Below, in pieces: positions 25,219 through 34,887 of a stretch of 64,000 nucleotides of DNA. The translations under genes were made by a program, and so were the position numbers. The notes beneath the pieces are model-generated. The model had not been told where the DNA came from and searched no databases. It saw only the letters and a list, made by a program, of their open reading frames with translations. Every line of letters starts with the position of its first letter. Positions within the stretch are counted from its first letter, which is position 1. Source of the DNA: Shinella sp. WSJ-2 (GTDB taxonomy: Bacteria > Pseudomonadota > Alphaproteobacteria > Rhizobiales > Rhizobiaceae); NCBI RefSeq assembly GCF_003432075.1, contig NZ_QWBU01000007.1:162783-226782 (forward strand). Direction: 5' to 3'.

Positions 25219-26441
25219 TGTCCCTTCTTCCCGTTGCCGACGCCCTCGAGCGCCTGCTTTCCGCGGCCAAGCCCACGCAACGGACGGAAAAGGTCTCGCT
25301 TCATGAGGCCGACGGCCGCGTGCTGGCCGAAGACGTCGCCGCCCTCCTCACCCAGCCGCCCTTCGACAATTCGGCCATGGACGGCTATGCCGTCCGCCAC
25401 GCCGATATCGCCGGACTCGGATCGATCCTCAAGGTCGTCGGCACCTCGGCCGCCGGCCATGCCTTCGACGGCACGGCCGGCCCCGGCGAGGCTGTGCGCA
25501 TCTTCACCGGCGCGCCGCTGCCCGCTTTCGCCGATACCGTTCTGTTGCAGGAAGACGCGGAAAAGCTGGATGGCGACCGTATCCGCACAACGTTCCTGAC
25601 GCCGAAGGGGCGCCATATCCGCCCGCGCGGCCAGGATTTTGCCGAAGGCGACGTGCTGCTCAGAGCCGGCGACGTGCTCGATGCCGGCCGCCTCACCGTC
25701 GCTGCCGCGATGAACCACGCCGAACTCGCTGTCTACGCCCGCCCCCGCATCGCCGTGCTCGCTACGGGTGACGAGCTCGTCACGCCCGGCACGCCGCCCG
25801 GCGTCAGCCAGATCATCGCCTCCAACACCTACGGCGTCTCCGCCATCGCCCGCGCTTCCGGTGCTGAAATAATCGACCTCGGCATTGTCGGTGACGACAA
25901 GCAGACTATCCTTGAAGCCGTACAGAAGGCGCTCGCGCTGGATATCGACGTGCTCGTCACGCTCGGCGGCGCGTCGGTCGGCGATTTCGACCTCGTGCAG
26001 CCCGCACTCGGCGAAGCCGGCATGGAACTCGATTTCTGGCGCATCGCCATGCGCCCCGGAAAGCCGCTGATGGTCGGCCGCCTCGGCGATGTCAGGATCG
26101 TCGGCCTGCCGGGCAATCCCGTCTCCAGTCTTGTCTGCTCCTTGCTGTTCCTGGAGCCGCTGGTGCGCTGCCTCGCCCACCTTCCGGCAAAGAACCGCGT
26201 TCACAAAGCCATCGCCACCGTGCCGGTCAAGGAAAACGACCATCGGCAGGACTACATTCGCGCCCGCATCACCCGCGGTCCGGATGGCTTGCTACGCGTG
26301 ACGCCCTTCGACAAGCAAGATTCCTCGATGATGCGGATTTTCGCCGAATCCGAAGGTCTGCTCATCCGTCCGCCGAACGCGCCTGCCATAGAAGCGGGCG
26401 CGGCGTGCGACGTGCTCCTCATGCGCCAGCCAAGCCCCTGA
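25218..26441 (+). CDS. moeA: Molybdopterin molybdenumtransferase MoeA
   Basis: 407 residues. Inserts molybdate into adenylylated molybdopterin. Seen: PPFDNSAMDGYAV near the N-terminus, ATGDELVTPG, the SNTYGVSAIA segment, the TLGGASVGDFD loop of the MoeA/MogA fold, and GLPGNPVSS. It is the last gene of the PpiD-trpD-trpC-moaC-moeA run; the next gene, lexA, has its own control region. Confidence 0.97.
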   Translation: MSLLPVADALERLLSAAKPTQRTEKVSLHEADGRVLAEDVAALLTQPPFDNSAMDGYAVRHADIAGLGSILKVVGTSAAGHAFDGTAGPGEAVRIFTGAPLPAFADTVLLQEDAEKLDGDRIRTTFLTPKGRHIRPRGQDFAEGDVLLRAGDVLDAGRLTVAAAMNHAELAVYARPRIAVLATGDELVTPGTPPGVSQIIASNTYGVSAIARASGAEIIDLGIVGDDKQTILEAVQKALALDIDVLVTLGGASVGDFDLVQPALGEAGMELDFWRIAMRPGKPLMVGRLGDVRIVGLPGNPVSSLVCSLLFLEPLVRCLAHLPAKNRVHKAIATVPVKENDHRQDYIRARITRGPDGLLRVTPFDKQDSSMMRIFAESEGLLIRPPNAPAIEAGAACDVLLMRQPSP

Positions 26442-26471
26442 ACAGTATTATTGTTTCAGCAGCCTCTTGCG

Positions 26472-26486
26472 GAACACATATGGAAC
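26472..26486. promoter_or_regulatory. LexA (SOS) box upstream of lexA
   Basis: GAAC, seven bases, GAAC: an exact match to the alphaproteobacterial LexA box. A second, imperfect site in the opposite sense (GTTC, seven bases, GTTT) is at 26498-26512. Both lie 20-65 bp ahead of the lexA ATG, as expected for autoregulation. Confidence 0.85.
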
Positions 26487-26534
26487 AGATAGTGTCTGTT
26501 CTGGATTTGTTTCACGATTCTCGGTGGAGATGCC

Positions 26535-27266
26535 ATGCTGACGCGCAAACAACAGGAACTGCTCCTGTTCATTCACGAGCGTATGAAGGAATCCGGTATT
26601 CCGCCGTCTTTCGACGAGATGAAGGATGCCCTGGATCTGGCCTCCAAATCCGGCATCCACCGTCTCATAACAGCCCTTGAGGAGCGTGGCTTTATTCGCC
26701 GCTTGCCCAACCGCGCGCGGGCGCTGGAGGTCATCAAGCTTCCTGAAGCCTATGCGGCGGCGAGTCAGCAACCCCGCCGCGGCTTCTCGCCTACGATCGT
26801 CGAAGGCAGCCGCGGCAAGCAGCCGGTCGCGCCGACACCACCGCAGCGGGTCGCTGCGCCGCAATCGGATGTCATGTCCTCTTCGGTCTCGGTGCCCGTC
26901 ATGGGCCGGATCGCCGCCGGCGTACCGATCTCGGCCATCCAGAACAACACGCATGACATCACTGTCCCCGCCGAAATGATCGGTAGCGGCGCTCACTATG
27001 CGCTGGAGGTCAAAGGCGATTCGATGATCGAGGCTGGCATCTTCGATGGCGACACGGTCATCATTCGCGATACCAGCAGCGCCAATCCCGGTGAAATCAT
27101 CGTGGCGCTCGTTGACGATGAAGAAGCCACATTGAAACGCTTTCGCCGCAAGGGTGCGTCGATCGCACTCGAAGCCGCCAACCCCGCCTACGAAACCCGC
27201 ATCTTCGGACCGGATCGCGTGAAGATCCAGGGCAAGCTGGTGGGCCTTATCCGGCGCTATAACTGA
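26535..27266 (+). CDS. lexA: LexA repressor
   Basis: 243 residues. SOS master repressor. The N-terminal winged helix-turn-helix ([18 protein letters not shown] with the recognition helix [13 protein letters not shown]) is followed by a longer linker than in Escherichia coli, rich in Pro and Gln, as in other rhizobia. The self-cleavage site is Ala128-Gly129 (RIAAG), the nucleophile Ser163 (GDSM) and the general base Lys201 (ATLKR). A GGTGGAGA ribosome site and the LexA box lie upstream; RecA-dependent autocleavage should induce its own gene. Confidence 0.97.
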   Translation: MLTRKQQELLLFIHERMKESGIPPSFDEMKDALDLASKSGIHRLITALEERGFIRRLPNRARALEVIKLPEAYAAASQQPRRGFSPTIVEGSRGKQPVAPTPPQRVAAPQSDVMSSSVSVPVMGRIAAGVPISAIQNNTHDITVPAEMIGSGAHYALEVKGDSMIEAGIFDGDTVIIRDTSSANPGEIIVALVDDEEATLKRFRRKGASIALEAANPAYETRIFGPDRVKIQGKLVGLIRRYN

Positions 27267-27411
27267 ACACACCTCACTAGAGGCGCTCGTCGGCTAGCTT
27301 GCGCTCAGAGAGTGCGTAGCTACTCTATCAATTATGCGCCTTGATATGAAGGACGCCAGGCTTGCGGTTCTGGGACTGGTTTTCTAGATTTTGCCAATCC
27401 AGATGTTGGAC

Positions 27412-29940
27412 TCAAAAATCGTTCGAGCTAGTCGCCGCGGCTTCTTCGACCTCGCCTTGGGGTCTACTCTGGGCACGGTCTCCCTCGGCGTTGCTGGTCG
27501 CGTAAGTTCCGGTTCGCCAGTCGTAGGTGCGGTGGCGCGACCATGGGCGATCCAGCGTTTCGACGGCAGGCGTGATGCTGGCTTCGAGTACGAAGGGAGC
27601 ATTTTCCTCCTCGCCGGGGATGATCTCCAGAGCTCCGGTTCTCCGCAGGTGACGGGCGGTGATGAGCTTGGCGCCGGAGCGGCAGGCAGCGATCCGAAGC
27701 GGCACCTGCGTGACGACGAGGTCTGCGAGATCACACGCGATGCCGAGGAAGGCAACGTCTTCCAGCGTAACGATACGCCATTCGTTTGGTGAAACGGCCA
27801 CGCAGAAAGCCTTGTTCTCGCAGATGAAATCCGCCTGCTTTGCCGCCGTCGCGAGCGCGGACAGCATGGCCGCTTTCGCCCTTTCGCGATTTGCCTTGTG
27901 GCGTGACGATTTTCGCTTTTTCGTGGTTTCGACAGCGGCAGCTTCCTCTTCAACTGTCAACCCGGCGGTCTTTCTCATCGTCGGCTTGATGACCTCGCCC
28001 AGCCGCAAGGCCCGGCGCCATTGCGCATAGATAAAATCCGGCGGCCTGGCACGGTTAATCGCAATGCCACTGTCGCGCAGGATGGCGACGAGGCGACCGT
28101 CTTCCGAGATCAGGACCTCGGGCCTTCTGTGATCACCCGGCCAGAAGGCGATGCCAATGCCGATCAGCACAAGGAATGTTCCGGCATGGCGAAGGCGCGT
28201 GCGCAGGATGCAGACCAGCCCGCCTCCGAAGCCGATCAATAGAAAGGCCGTGGGCGGAATGCGGCCAGTGACGATCTCGCCCTTCCAACTCGCCACCCAG
28301 TTGGACAGGGCGATCATCCACTCGATCCCCTTGCCCATGATGGCGAAGGGAACGGCATCCAGCCCGAAGGGCATCAGCAGTACAGCGACGAGGCCGAAGG
28401 GCATGACTATGGCGCTTATGGCGGGCATGGTCAGAAGGTTACCAGCCAGCCCATAAGCCGGAATCCGGTTGAAGTGGCCGACCGAATAGATCAACGTCGA
28501 AAAACCGCCGATCAGCGAAGAAAGGACCAATCCACCGAGGAAGCGGCCGGCCGAACCGCCCGCGGTCGGCAACACCCCGCCCCGGCTCTCCGGTTTCACC
28601 GGCCGTTCGCGCCATGCCGCATAGCCGGCGACAAGTCCCAGCGTTGCGGCATAGGACATCTGGAAACCGGGATTGGTGACCGCCGACGGCGTGACCACCA
28701 AAATGAGGATGGCCGAAAGCGCGACATTGCGCAGGCTGATCGCCGACCGGCCGAACAGAACGGCGACGAGCATAACGCAGATCATAATCCACGACCGAAC
28801 TGCCGAAATCGCCCCGCCCGAGACGAGAATATAGAGCGTCACCATAACGAGCGCTCCGGCGGCGGCAATTTTCTTTGCCGGATATCGCTCGGCAAAGCCG
28901 GGAATGAGCGCCATAAGCATGCGTGCGCCGACGAGAAACGTGCCGGCCGCCAGCACCATGTTGAGCCCCGATATCGCCAGCACATGGGCCAGCCCCGCCT
29001 GCCGCAACGCCTCCACCGTTTCCGGGCTGATCGCACGCTGTTCGGCTGTCACCAGGGCGGCGGCGATAGCGCCGGCATCGCCGCCGATCCGGCTGCGGAT
29101 ATGCTCGGTCAAATTGTTGCGCCATGTCGCAATTTCCCGCCGGATCCGCTCTTCAAGACCGGCCGGTTTCGCTGCAACCTGTTGCGGTGCTTTGTAGAAA
29201 TAGCCCACCGCGCCATTACCGGCGAAATAGGCGTCGAAGGCGAAATCGTTGAGCCCGACCAACGCGGGGCCGGAGGGCGGATTGAGCCGTGCACGACCGG
29301 CAATGCCACCGCCGATTGGGATCGGTTCGTGCAGGTTGCGCGCGAGAATCGTCACAACATTCGGCGCTCGTTTTAGGATGGGATCATGTGTTGCCGTCAA
29401 TGCAATGCGGTAGCGAATAGCGCCCCGCTCGTCGCTTTCGCGCGACAGCACGCGGCCGGTAATCTGCGTGGTCACGGGTGCGTCGAGCAGGACAGTATCA
29501 AGCCGTGCGCTTTCGAAGGCTGCAAGCAGCATGCCGATAGGAACGAGAAATGCCGCCCCCGCGGCGAGCGCCAGCCAGTTCTCACGGTGGCGCAGGCGCC
29601 AGGCGGGCCAGAAGGCGGTACAGGAGAAAAGAAAAAGGGCGAGAACAGAGGGATCGGAGAGGGCGGCAAACCAGAGAGCGGCTCCCACCCCGAGGGAGAC
29701 CGGTACGAACAGAAAGAAGTGGCCATGTACCCGCTCCTCAGCAAAGGCAGCGCGCATGTTTTTGGGTGGAAAAAGGGTGTGACGAAGCCGGCCTTCGACC
29801 CTTCTCAGAGCGGCAGGCAAGGCACCGCCGTGCGGCACGTCATCGAGTACACTTGGTAGGGATGGGACGTCGGAAAACGTTCGCCAGGCGTCGGCCTCGC
29901 GCAGTGCCTCCCGTTTCTCCGCTTCCTTCACCCTGGCCAT
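27412..29940 (-). CDS. comEC: ComEC/Rec2-type DNA-uptake channel protein
   Basis: 842 residues from the ATG at 29940. An inner-membrane protein related to the channel that passes single-stranded DNA in natural transformation. Order: two or three N-terminal helices, a DUF4131-type OB domain (RVLSRESDERGAIRYRIAL), then the Competence domain (LAHVLAISGLNMVLAAG, and GFQMSYAATLGLV). The final ~240 residues do not show the HxHxDH metal motif of the beta-lactamase-like nuclease domain; they carry a basic stretch (KKRKSSRHKANRERAKA) and a Cys-containing soluble region. The organism's competence is unknown. Convergent with lexA. Confidence 0.9.
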   Translation of the reverse strand: MARVKEAEKREALREADAWRTFSDVPSLPSVLDDVPHGGALPAALRRVEGRLRHTLFPPKNMRAAFAEERVHGHFFLFVPVSLGVGAALWFAALSDPSVLALFLFSCTAFWPAWRLRHRENWLALAAGAAFLVPIGMLLAAFESARLDTVLLDAPVTTQITGRVLSRESDERGAIRYRIALTATHDPILKRAPNVVTILARNLHEPIPIGGGIAGRARLNPPSGPALVGLNDFAFDAYFAGNGAVGYFYKAPQQVAAKPAGLEERIRREIATWRNNLTEHIRSRIGGDAGAIAAALVTAEQRAISPETVEALRQAGLAHVLAISGLNMVLAAGTFLVGARMLMALIPGFAERYPAKKIAAAGALVMVTLYILVSGGAISAVRSWIMICVMLVAVLFGRSAISLRNVALSAILILVVTPSAVTNPGFQMSYAATLGLVAGYAAWRERPVKPESRGGVLPTAGGSAGRFLGGLVLSSLIGGFSTLIYSVGHFNRIPAYGLAGNLLTMPAISAIVMPFGLVAVLLMPFGLDAVPFAIMGKGIEWMIALSNWVASWKGEIVTGRIPPTAFLLIGFGGGLVCILRTRLRHAGTFLVLIGIGIAFWPGDHRRPEVLISEDGRLVAILRDSGIAINRARPPDFIYAQWRRALRLGEVIKPTMRKTAGLTVEEEAAAVETTKKRKSSRHKANRERAKAAMLSALATAAKQADFICENKAFCVAVSPNEWRIVTLEDVAFLGIACDLADLVVTQVPLRIAACRSGAKLITARHLRRTGALEIIPGEEENAPFVLEASITPAVETLDRPWSRHRTYDWRTGTYATSNAEGDRAQSRPQGEVEEAAATSSNDF

Positions 29941-30245
29941 GAACCCGGCCCCTTTTTCTGCCACCATAATGCAATCAGCCGCAAAAATCTTCAATCAACA
30001 GTAGGCGAATAAAATACTAAGCCAGCAAGATAGGATGCGCCCTCCGCAATTGCGCGGACACGCGCAAAGGTTGCTTGCAACTTCGTCGAAAGGGTAGATA
30101 TTGCGTTGCCGGAACGCCTATTTTCGCAGTGCACAATTTGCCTTTCGTATTGCTTGGCAGAGCACCGTAAATGGGCTAGCAAAACGAGCATGTTCATGGG
30201 TGCGGCACAACTGCGTGCCACCATTCGAAACAACGGAGGATCGTC
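29941..30245. other. Control region between comEC and gltA
   Basis: Holds the divergent starts of comEC and gltA. No protein frame in it looks real. A possible sigma70 promoter for gltA is TTGCAA at 30075-30080 with GATATT 16 bp later, only a partial match. A GGAGG ribosome site ends 6 bases before gltA. In several Rhizobiales gltX lies between these two genes; it is not here. Confidence 0.5.
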
Positions 30246-31535
30246 ATGACAGGAACTAGCGCGGGTGTATCGATCGGTGGGAAGACAGTCGAGCTGCCGA
30301 CGCGATCCGGGACGATCGGCCCCGATGTGATCGACATCGGCACGCTCTACAAGAATACCGGCGCCTTCACTTACGATCCTGGTTTCACCTCAACCGCATC
30401 CTGCGAATCGAAGATCACCTATATCGACGGCGACGAAGGCGTACTGCTGCATCGCGGCTATCCCATCGACCAGCTGGCGGAACATGGCGACTTCCTGGAA
30501 GTCTGCTACCTGTTGTTGTACGGCGAACTGCCGACGAAATCTCAGAAGGACGATTTCGATCATCGCGTGACGCACCACACCATGGTGCACGAGCAGATGA
30601 GCCGATTCTTCACGGGCTTCCGTCGCGATGCCCATCCGATGGCCGTTATGTGCGGTTGCGTCGGCGCGCTGTCGGCTTTCTATCACGACTCCACCGACAT
30701 CACGGATCCGCACCAGCGCATGGTCGCGTCGCTGCGCATGATCGCCAAGATGCCGACGATCGCTGCGATGGCCTACAAATATCATATCGGCCAGCCGTTC
30801 GTTTATCCGAAGAACGACCTCGACTACGCGTCGAACTTCCTGCGCATGTGCTTTGCCGTGCCCTGTGAAGAATATGTTGTGAACCCGGTTCTGGCCCGCG
30901 CCATGGACCGCATCTTCATCCTGCATGCCGACCACGAGCAGAACGCCTCGACCTCGACCGTTCGTCTTGCCGGTTCCTCGGGCGCCAACCCGTTTGCCTG
31001 CATCGCGGCCGGCATTGCCTGCCTCTGGGGGCCGGCCCATGGCGGCGCCAATGAAGCGGCACTCAACATGCTCGCCGAAATCGGCTCGGTCGAGCGCATT
31101 CCCGAATATGTCGCTCGCGCCAAGGACAAGAACGACCCGTTCCGCCTGATGGGCTTCGGCCACCGCGTGTACAAGAACTACGATCCGCGCGCCAAGATCA
31201 TGCAGAAGACGACGCATGAGGTTCTCGGCGAGCTCGGCATCAAGGACGATCCGATGCTGGAAGTCGCGATGGAACTCGAGCGCATCGCGCTGACGGACGA
31301 GTACTTCATCGAGAAGAAGCTCTACCCGAACATCGACTTCTATTCCGGCATCACCCTGAAGGCGCTGGGCTTCCCCACCACCATGTTCACCGTGCTCTTC
31401 GCGCTCGCCCGCACGGTCGGCTGGATTGCCCAGTGGAACGAAATGATCGAAGACCCGGAACAGCGCATCGGCCGTCCGCGCCAGCTCTATATCGGCGAAC
31501 CGAGGCGCGATTACATGCCGGTCTCCAAGCGCTGA
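30246..31535 (+). CDS. gltA: Citrate synthase
   Basis: 429 residues, the length of type II (hexameric) bacterial citrate synthase. Condenses acetyl-CoA and oxaloacetate to start the citric acid cycle. Seen: the N-terminal beta domain, [10 protein letters not shown] (substrate-binding His), [13 protein letters not shown] (catalytic His) and [14 protein letters not shown], plus the catalytic Asp region IDFYSG. It has its own promoter region and ends in a hairpin terminator that contains the stop codon of the convergent lpxB. Confidence 0.98.
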   Translation: MTGTSAGVSIGGKTVELPTRSGTIGPDVIDIGTLYKNTGAFTYDPGFTSTASCESKITYIDGDEGVLLHRGYPIDQLAEHGDFLEVCYLLLYGELPTKSQKDDFDHRVTHHTMVHEQMSRFFTGFRRDAHPMAVMCGCVGALSAFYHDSTDITDPHQRMVASLRMIAKMPTIAAMAYKYHIGQPFVYPKNDLDYASNFLRMCFAVPCEEYVVNPVLARAMDRIFILHADHEQNASTSTVRLAGSSGANPFACIAAGIACLWGPAHGGANEAALNMLAEIGSVERIPEYVARAKDKNDPFRLMGFGHRVYKNYDPRAKIMQKTTHEVLGELGIKDDPMLEVAMELERIALTDEYFIEKKLYPNIDFYSGITLKALGFPTTMFTVLFALARTVGWIAQWNEMIEDPEQRIGRPRQLYIGEPRRDYMPVSKR

Positions 31536-31558
31536 TCGCAGAGATCCCTAAAAATAGC

Positions 31559-31589
31559 AAAGCCCGGTCAAAACTGACCGGGCTTTTTT
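31559..31589. terminator. Terminator shared by gltA and lpxB
   Basis: AGCCCGGTCA, loop AAAC, TGACCGGGCT, then TTTTT; A residues precede it for the other strand. It begins 23 bp after gltA. On the minus strand the lpxB stop codon (31568-31570) lies within one arm of the stem. Confidence 0.88.
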
Positions 31590-32746
31590 GTTGCGAGAAG
31601 ATCGAGGATCACCGTCGCCCCGGTCTCTCCCGGCGGACGCGCCGTCTGCATGCGGCCATAAACGAGGTCATAGCCTTCCAGCATGGCGCGGCGTTCCGCA
31701 GTCTCCGCCGACAGGCGCTCGAACCAGCGTGCGAGGCTGCCGGGGCGGACCTGCTCGTTCAGATATTCCGGCACGACCGTGTAATCCGCGATGAGATTGG
31801 GGATCGCTGCAGTCCATATCTTGATCTTGCGCAGGAAAAGATTGGCGAGCCAGTCGAACCTGTAGGTGGAGATGACGGGCACGCGGGCGAGCGCGAGTTC
31901 CAGGATAACTGTGCCGGATGCTGCAATCGCCGCATCCGCCTGCGCAAAGGCCTGCCACTTCTCGTCCTGCGAGACGGTGATGACGGGCTTTACCGGCCAA
32001 TCGGCCGTCAGCCTCCGCACCAGCGCCTCCTGACGCGGCACGGTGGGCAGAAGGAAACGAATGCCGGGATTGCGGGCGGAAAGCTCACGGGCTGCATCGC
32101 CGAACACCGGAAGCAACCGGGTGATTTCCGTGGAGCGCGAACCGGGGAGCAGCAGGCACGTTTTTTCGGAAGGGTCGTAATCGGTCCGGCCAAGCCTTGC
32201 ATCACGAACGTGCTGGACCTGCGGATCGCTGACCAGGCGATGGCCGACATAGACGGTCTCCGGGCCGCCGAGGCGCTGCATGGCGGCGGGTTCGAAGGGT
32301 AGCAAGGCGAGCACGCGATCGACGTAGCCGCGCATGCGCGGAGCGCGCTCTTCCTTCCAGGCCCAGACGCTCGGGCAGACATAGTTGACGACCGGCAGGT
32401 CCGGCAGGGCCTTTCGCACGCGCCGCGCGACGCGATGGGTGAAATCCGGGCTGTCGATAATGACGAGCACATCGGGGCGGGCGGCAATCAGGGCGTCTGC
32501 CGTCTGCCGAATGCGGCGCAGCAGCGACGGTAGGCGCTTCAGGACCTGCGAAATACCCATGATGGAGAGTTCGGAGAAGTCGAACAGGGATTTCAGGCCC
32601 TGCCGCTCCAATGCGTCCCCGCCGACCCCGACAAGGTCGACAGGGCCTCTATAGGTCTCCCGCAGCGCCGCGATCAGATCGCCACCCAGGAGATCACCGG
32701 AGACTTCGCCGGCAATGATGCCGATCCTAAGCGCCTTGTCCGCCAT
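31568..32746 (-). CDS. lpxB: Lipid-A-disaccharide synthase
   Basis: 392 residues from the ATG at 32746; the longer frame into lpxI is not used. Joins lipid X to UDP-diacylglucosamine to form the beta-1,6 disaccharide of lipid A. It begins RIGIIAGEVSGDLLGGDL, the typical GT19 start, and contains YVCPSVWAW, LPFEP and LLPGSRSTEI near the nucleotide site. Peripheral inner-membrane enzyme. Its start is 4 bp after the lpxI stop, and its own stop is inside the gltA terminator. Confidence 0.97.
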   Translation of the reverse strand: MADKALRIGIIAGEVSGDLLGGDLIAALRETYRGPVDLVGVGGDALERQGLKSLFDFSELSIMGISQVLKRLPSLLRRIRQTADALIAARPDVLVIIDSPDFTHRVARRVRKALPDLPVVNYVCPSVWAWKEERAPRMRGYVDRVLALLPFEPAAMQRLGGPETVYVGHRLVSDPQVQHVRDARLGRTDYDPSEKTCLLLPGSRSTEITRLLPVFGDAARELSARNPGIRFLLPTVPRQEALVRRLTADWPVKPVITVSQDEKWQAFAQADAAIAASGTVILELALARVPVISTYRFDWLANLFLRKIKIWTAAIPNLIADYTVVPEYLNEQVRPGSLARWFERLSAETAERRAMLEGYDLVYGRMQTARPPGETGATVILDLLATKKPGQF

Positions 32747-32750
32747 GCCT

Positions 32751-33602
32751 TCACTCCGTTCGCGATGGCGCGATGCCGGTGACGAAAAGGCCGTGCGCGT
32801 TCGCCTCCGCCACCACGGCGGCTCGCTCCAACACCAGCGAACGACCGGCCTCAATGGCGATACCGGCAAGGCCGGCGGCTTGCGCCCGGCGTAGAGTTTC
32901 AACTCCGATCGAAGGCAGGTCGGCGCGCAAGTCCTGTCCCGGCTTGCAGAGCTTGACCAGCACGCCCTTGCGCCGCTGGGAAATGCGCCCCTCGGCGCGC
33001 AGCTGCGCCACGCGCTCCAGCATGCCGTCGGTGCCTTCGGCGCCCTCCAGCGCCACAACACGGCCGCCGACAGCGACGGCACCCTGCCCCACGTCCAACC
33101 GGCCGAGCGCCAATGCGGCGGCGGCGGCGGCGGTGATATCGCCTTCTGCGGCAGTATCCGGCGCGACGGCTCCAAGCGGACCTTCCGAGCCGAGGAGATC
33201 CGGCACGATTTCATGCGCCCCGACGACGCGGACTCCCTCGCTCTCGATCAGGCGGATGACCATTTTCAAAACGGTGTCGTCCCCGCCTTTCACGAGCGTG
33301 CGCACAATCGACGGAACGGCAAGCAGCGCCTTCCAGGGCGCGTGAATATCCCGCCATTCGGGCCTGCGGCGCACGAAGCCGGAGAGCACGGCACGGTCGA
33401 CGCCCTTTTCCCGGAATGCGGCGCCGATACCGGCATAGTTGCCGATGGAAATCACCTCATGATCAAAGCCGGACCAATTCTCGCCGGATTCGTTGCTGAG
33501 AGCCAGGATATAAGGATTTTCGCCGCGGGTACGGGCGGCGTCCGCCACATAGCGCGGCAACATGCCGCCGCCAGCGATGATGGCCAGCCGGCCGTCCGCC
33601 AT
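32751..33602 (-). CDS. lpxI: UDP-2,3-diacylglucosamine pyrophosphatase LpxI
   Basis: 283 residues, DUF1009. Releases UMP from UDP-2,3-diacylglucosamine to give lipid X, the substrate of LpxB next door. The start LAIIAGGGMLPRYVAD and the C-terminal block IEAGRSLVLERAAVVAEAN with GIAP are typical of LpxI, the enzyme used by alphaproteobacteria instead of LpxH. Between lpxA (5 bp) and lpxB (4 bp), so translated as a unit. Confidence 0.95.
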   Translation of the reverse strand: MADGRLAIIAGGGMLPRYVADAARTRGENPYILALSNESGENWSGFDHEVISIGNYAGIGAAFREKGVDRAVLSGFVRRRPEWRDIHAPWKALLAVPSIVRTLVKGGDDTVLKMVIRLIESEGVRVVGAHEIVPDLLGSEGPLGAVAPDTAAEGDITAAAAAALALGRLDVGQGAVAVGGRVVALEGAEGTDGMLERVAQLRAEGRISQRRKGVLVKLCKPGQDLRADLPSIGVETLRRAQAAGLAGIAIEAGRSLVLERAAVVAEANAHGLFVTGIAPSRTE

Positions 33603-33607
33603 GCCGG

Positions 33608-34417
33608 TCAGCCCTTGCCCCGGTTGGGCGAAGAGAGCGCCCGGTCGCTGTCTGCGGCGATGAAATCGAGGATATGCATGACCGGAACGCTGCCGGCATA
33701 GTCATCCCTGATCGCTGCAGCATTGGTGCGGATCGAGCCCTCGCCTTCGAAGATTTGCTTGAAGGCGCGACGAACCTCGTGGATCGCCGCCTTTTCCATG
33801 CCGGAGCGGCTCATGCCGACGACATTGAGGCCACCGAGAATGCCCGGATTTCCGTTCAGCATGCCATAGGGAATGACATCGTAGGACACCGCCGAGAGGC
33901 CGCCGATAAAGGCCTGTCGGCCGATGCGGGTGAACTGGTGCACTGCCGAACCGCCGCCCAGGATCACGCGATCTTCGACCACGACATGACCCGCCAGCAT
34001 CACATTGTTCGACATGACGATATGGCTGCCGAGAATGCAATCATGCGCCACATGGGAATTCGCCAGGAAGAGATTGTTATCGCCAATAACAGTCTTGCCG
34101 CCGCCTTCGGTCGTGCCGGTATTGACCGTCACGCCCTCGCGAAAGGTGCATTTCTCGCCGATTGTGAGGGTCGTTTCCGCCCCGTCGTGATTCAGGCTCT
34201 GCGGATCGCCGCCGATCACCGCATTGGAAAAGACGCGGCATCCGCGGCCGACAACCGTGCGGCCGGTGACGACCGCATGCGCAAGAAGTTCCACATCATC
34301 GTGAAGAACGACCTTCGGCCCCACATAGCCGAAGGGGCCGACGACGACGTTCTCGCCGATGACCGCTCCGTCTTCCACGACGGAGAGCGGATGGATCTTC
34401 GCGCTGGCGGCAATCAT
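33608..34417 (-). CDS. lpxA: UDP-N-acetylglucosamine acyltransferase
   Basis: 269 residues. First enzyme of lipid A synthesis; puts a 3-hydroxyacyl chain from ACP on UDP-GlcNAc. Left-handed beta helix of hexapeptide repeats ([18 protein letters not shown]), the segment [15 protein letters not shown] with the catalytic His, and the C-terminal helical domain beginning [15 protein letters not shown]. It follows fabZ by 2 bp. Confidence 0.97.
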   Translation of the reverse strand: MIAASAKIHPLSVVEDGAVIGENVVVGPFGYVGPKVVLHDDVELLAHAVVTGRTVVGRGCRVFSNAVIGGDPQSLNHDGAETTLTIGEKCTFREGVTVNTGTTEGGGKTVIGDNNLFLANSHVAHDCILGSHIVMSNNVMLAGHVVVEDRVILGGGSAVHQFTRIGRQAFIGGLSAVSYDVIPYGMLNGNPGILGGLNVVGMSRSGMEKAAIHEVRRAFKQIFEGEGSIRTNAAAIRDDYAGSVPVMHILDFIAADSDRALSSPNRGKG

Positions 34418-34419
34418 TT

Positions 34420-34887
34420 TCAGGCGTTTTCCTTTTTCACGATCATCGCGCCGATATCAGCTTCCGCGACAAGTTGCCCATCAACTTTTGCATCGCAATG
34501 AAACTTCCAGATATTACCGCGCTGCTTCTGCTTGACGACATGGAACTCGACGCGGTCACCGGGCACGACGGGCTTGCGGAAACGGGCATTGTCGATCGTC
34601 ATGAAATAGACGAGGTTCGAACCCGAACGCGATTTGCGCGCGCAGATCGCACCGGCCGTCTGCGCCATACCTTCGATCAGCAGGACACCGGGCATGATCG
34701 GGTGATCGGGGAAGTGGCCCATGAACTGGGGCTCGTTCACCGTGACGTTCTTGATACCGATCGCCGAATTGTCGTCGTCGATCTCGATGATCTTGTCGAC
34801 GAGCAGAAACGGATAGCGGTGGGGAAGCAGCGTAAGAATCTCACGCAAATCAGCCACGCCGAGCGTCGCCTTGGTTTCCTCACTCAT
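34420..34887 (-). CDS. fabZ: 3-hydroxyacyl-[acyl-carrier-protein] dehydratase FabZ
   Basis: 155 residues from the ATG at 34887, a hot-dog fold enzyme of fatty-acid elongation. Catalytic His is in [20 protein letters not shown] and the Glu in its [17 protein letters not shown] near the N-terminus is also typical. The start overlaps the lpxD stop by 8 bases. It competes with LpxA and LpxD for 3-hydroxyacyl-ACP, so sharing an operon helps balance phospholipid and lipid A. Confidence 0.97.
   Translation of the reverse strand: MSEETKATLGVADLREILTLLPHRYPFLLVDKIIEIDDDNSAIGIKNVTVNEPQFMGHFPDHPIMPGVLLIEGMAQTAGAICARKSRSGSNLVYFMTIDNARFRKPVVPGDRVEFHVVKQKQRGNIWKFHCDAKVDGQLVAEADIGAMIVKKENA

Noticed and set aside
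29991..30233. 80-codon frame on the minus strand between comEC and gltA
   Set aside because: No ribosome site and no family features; it covers the gltA control region.
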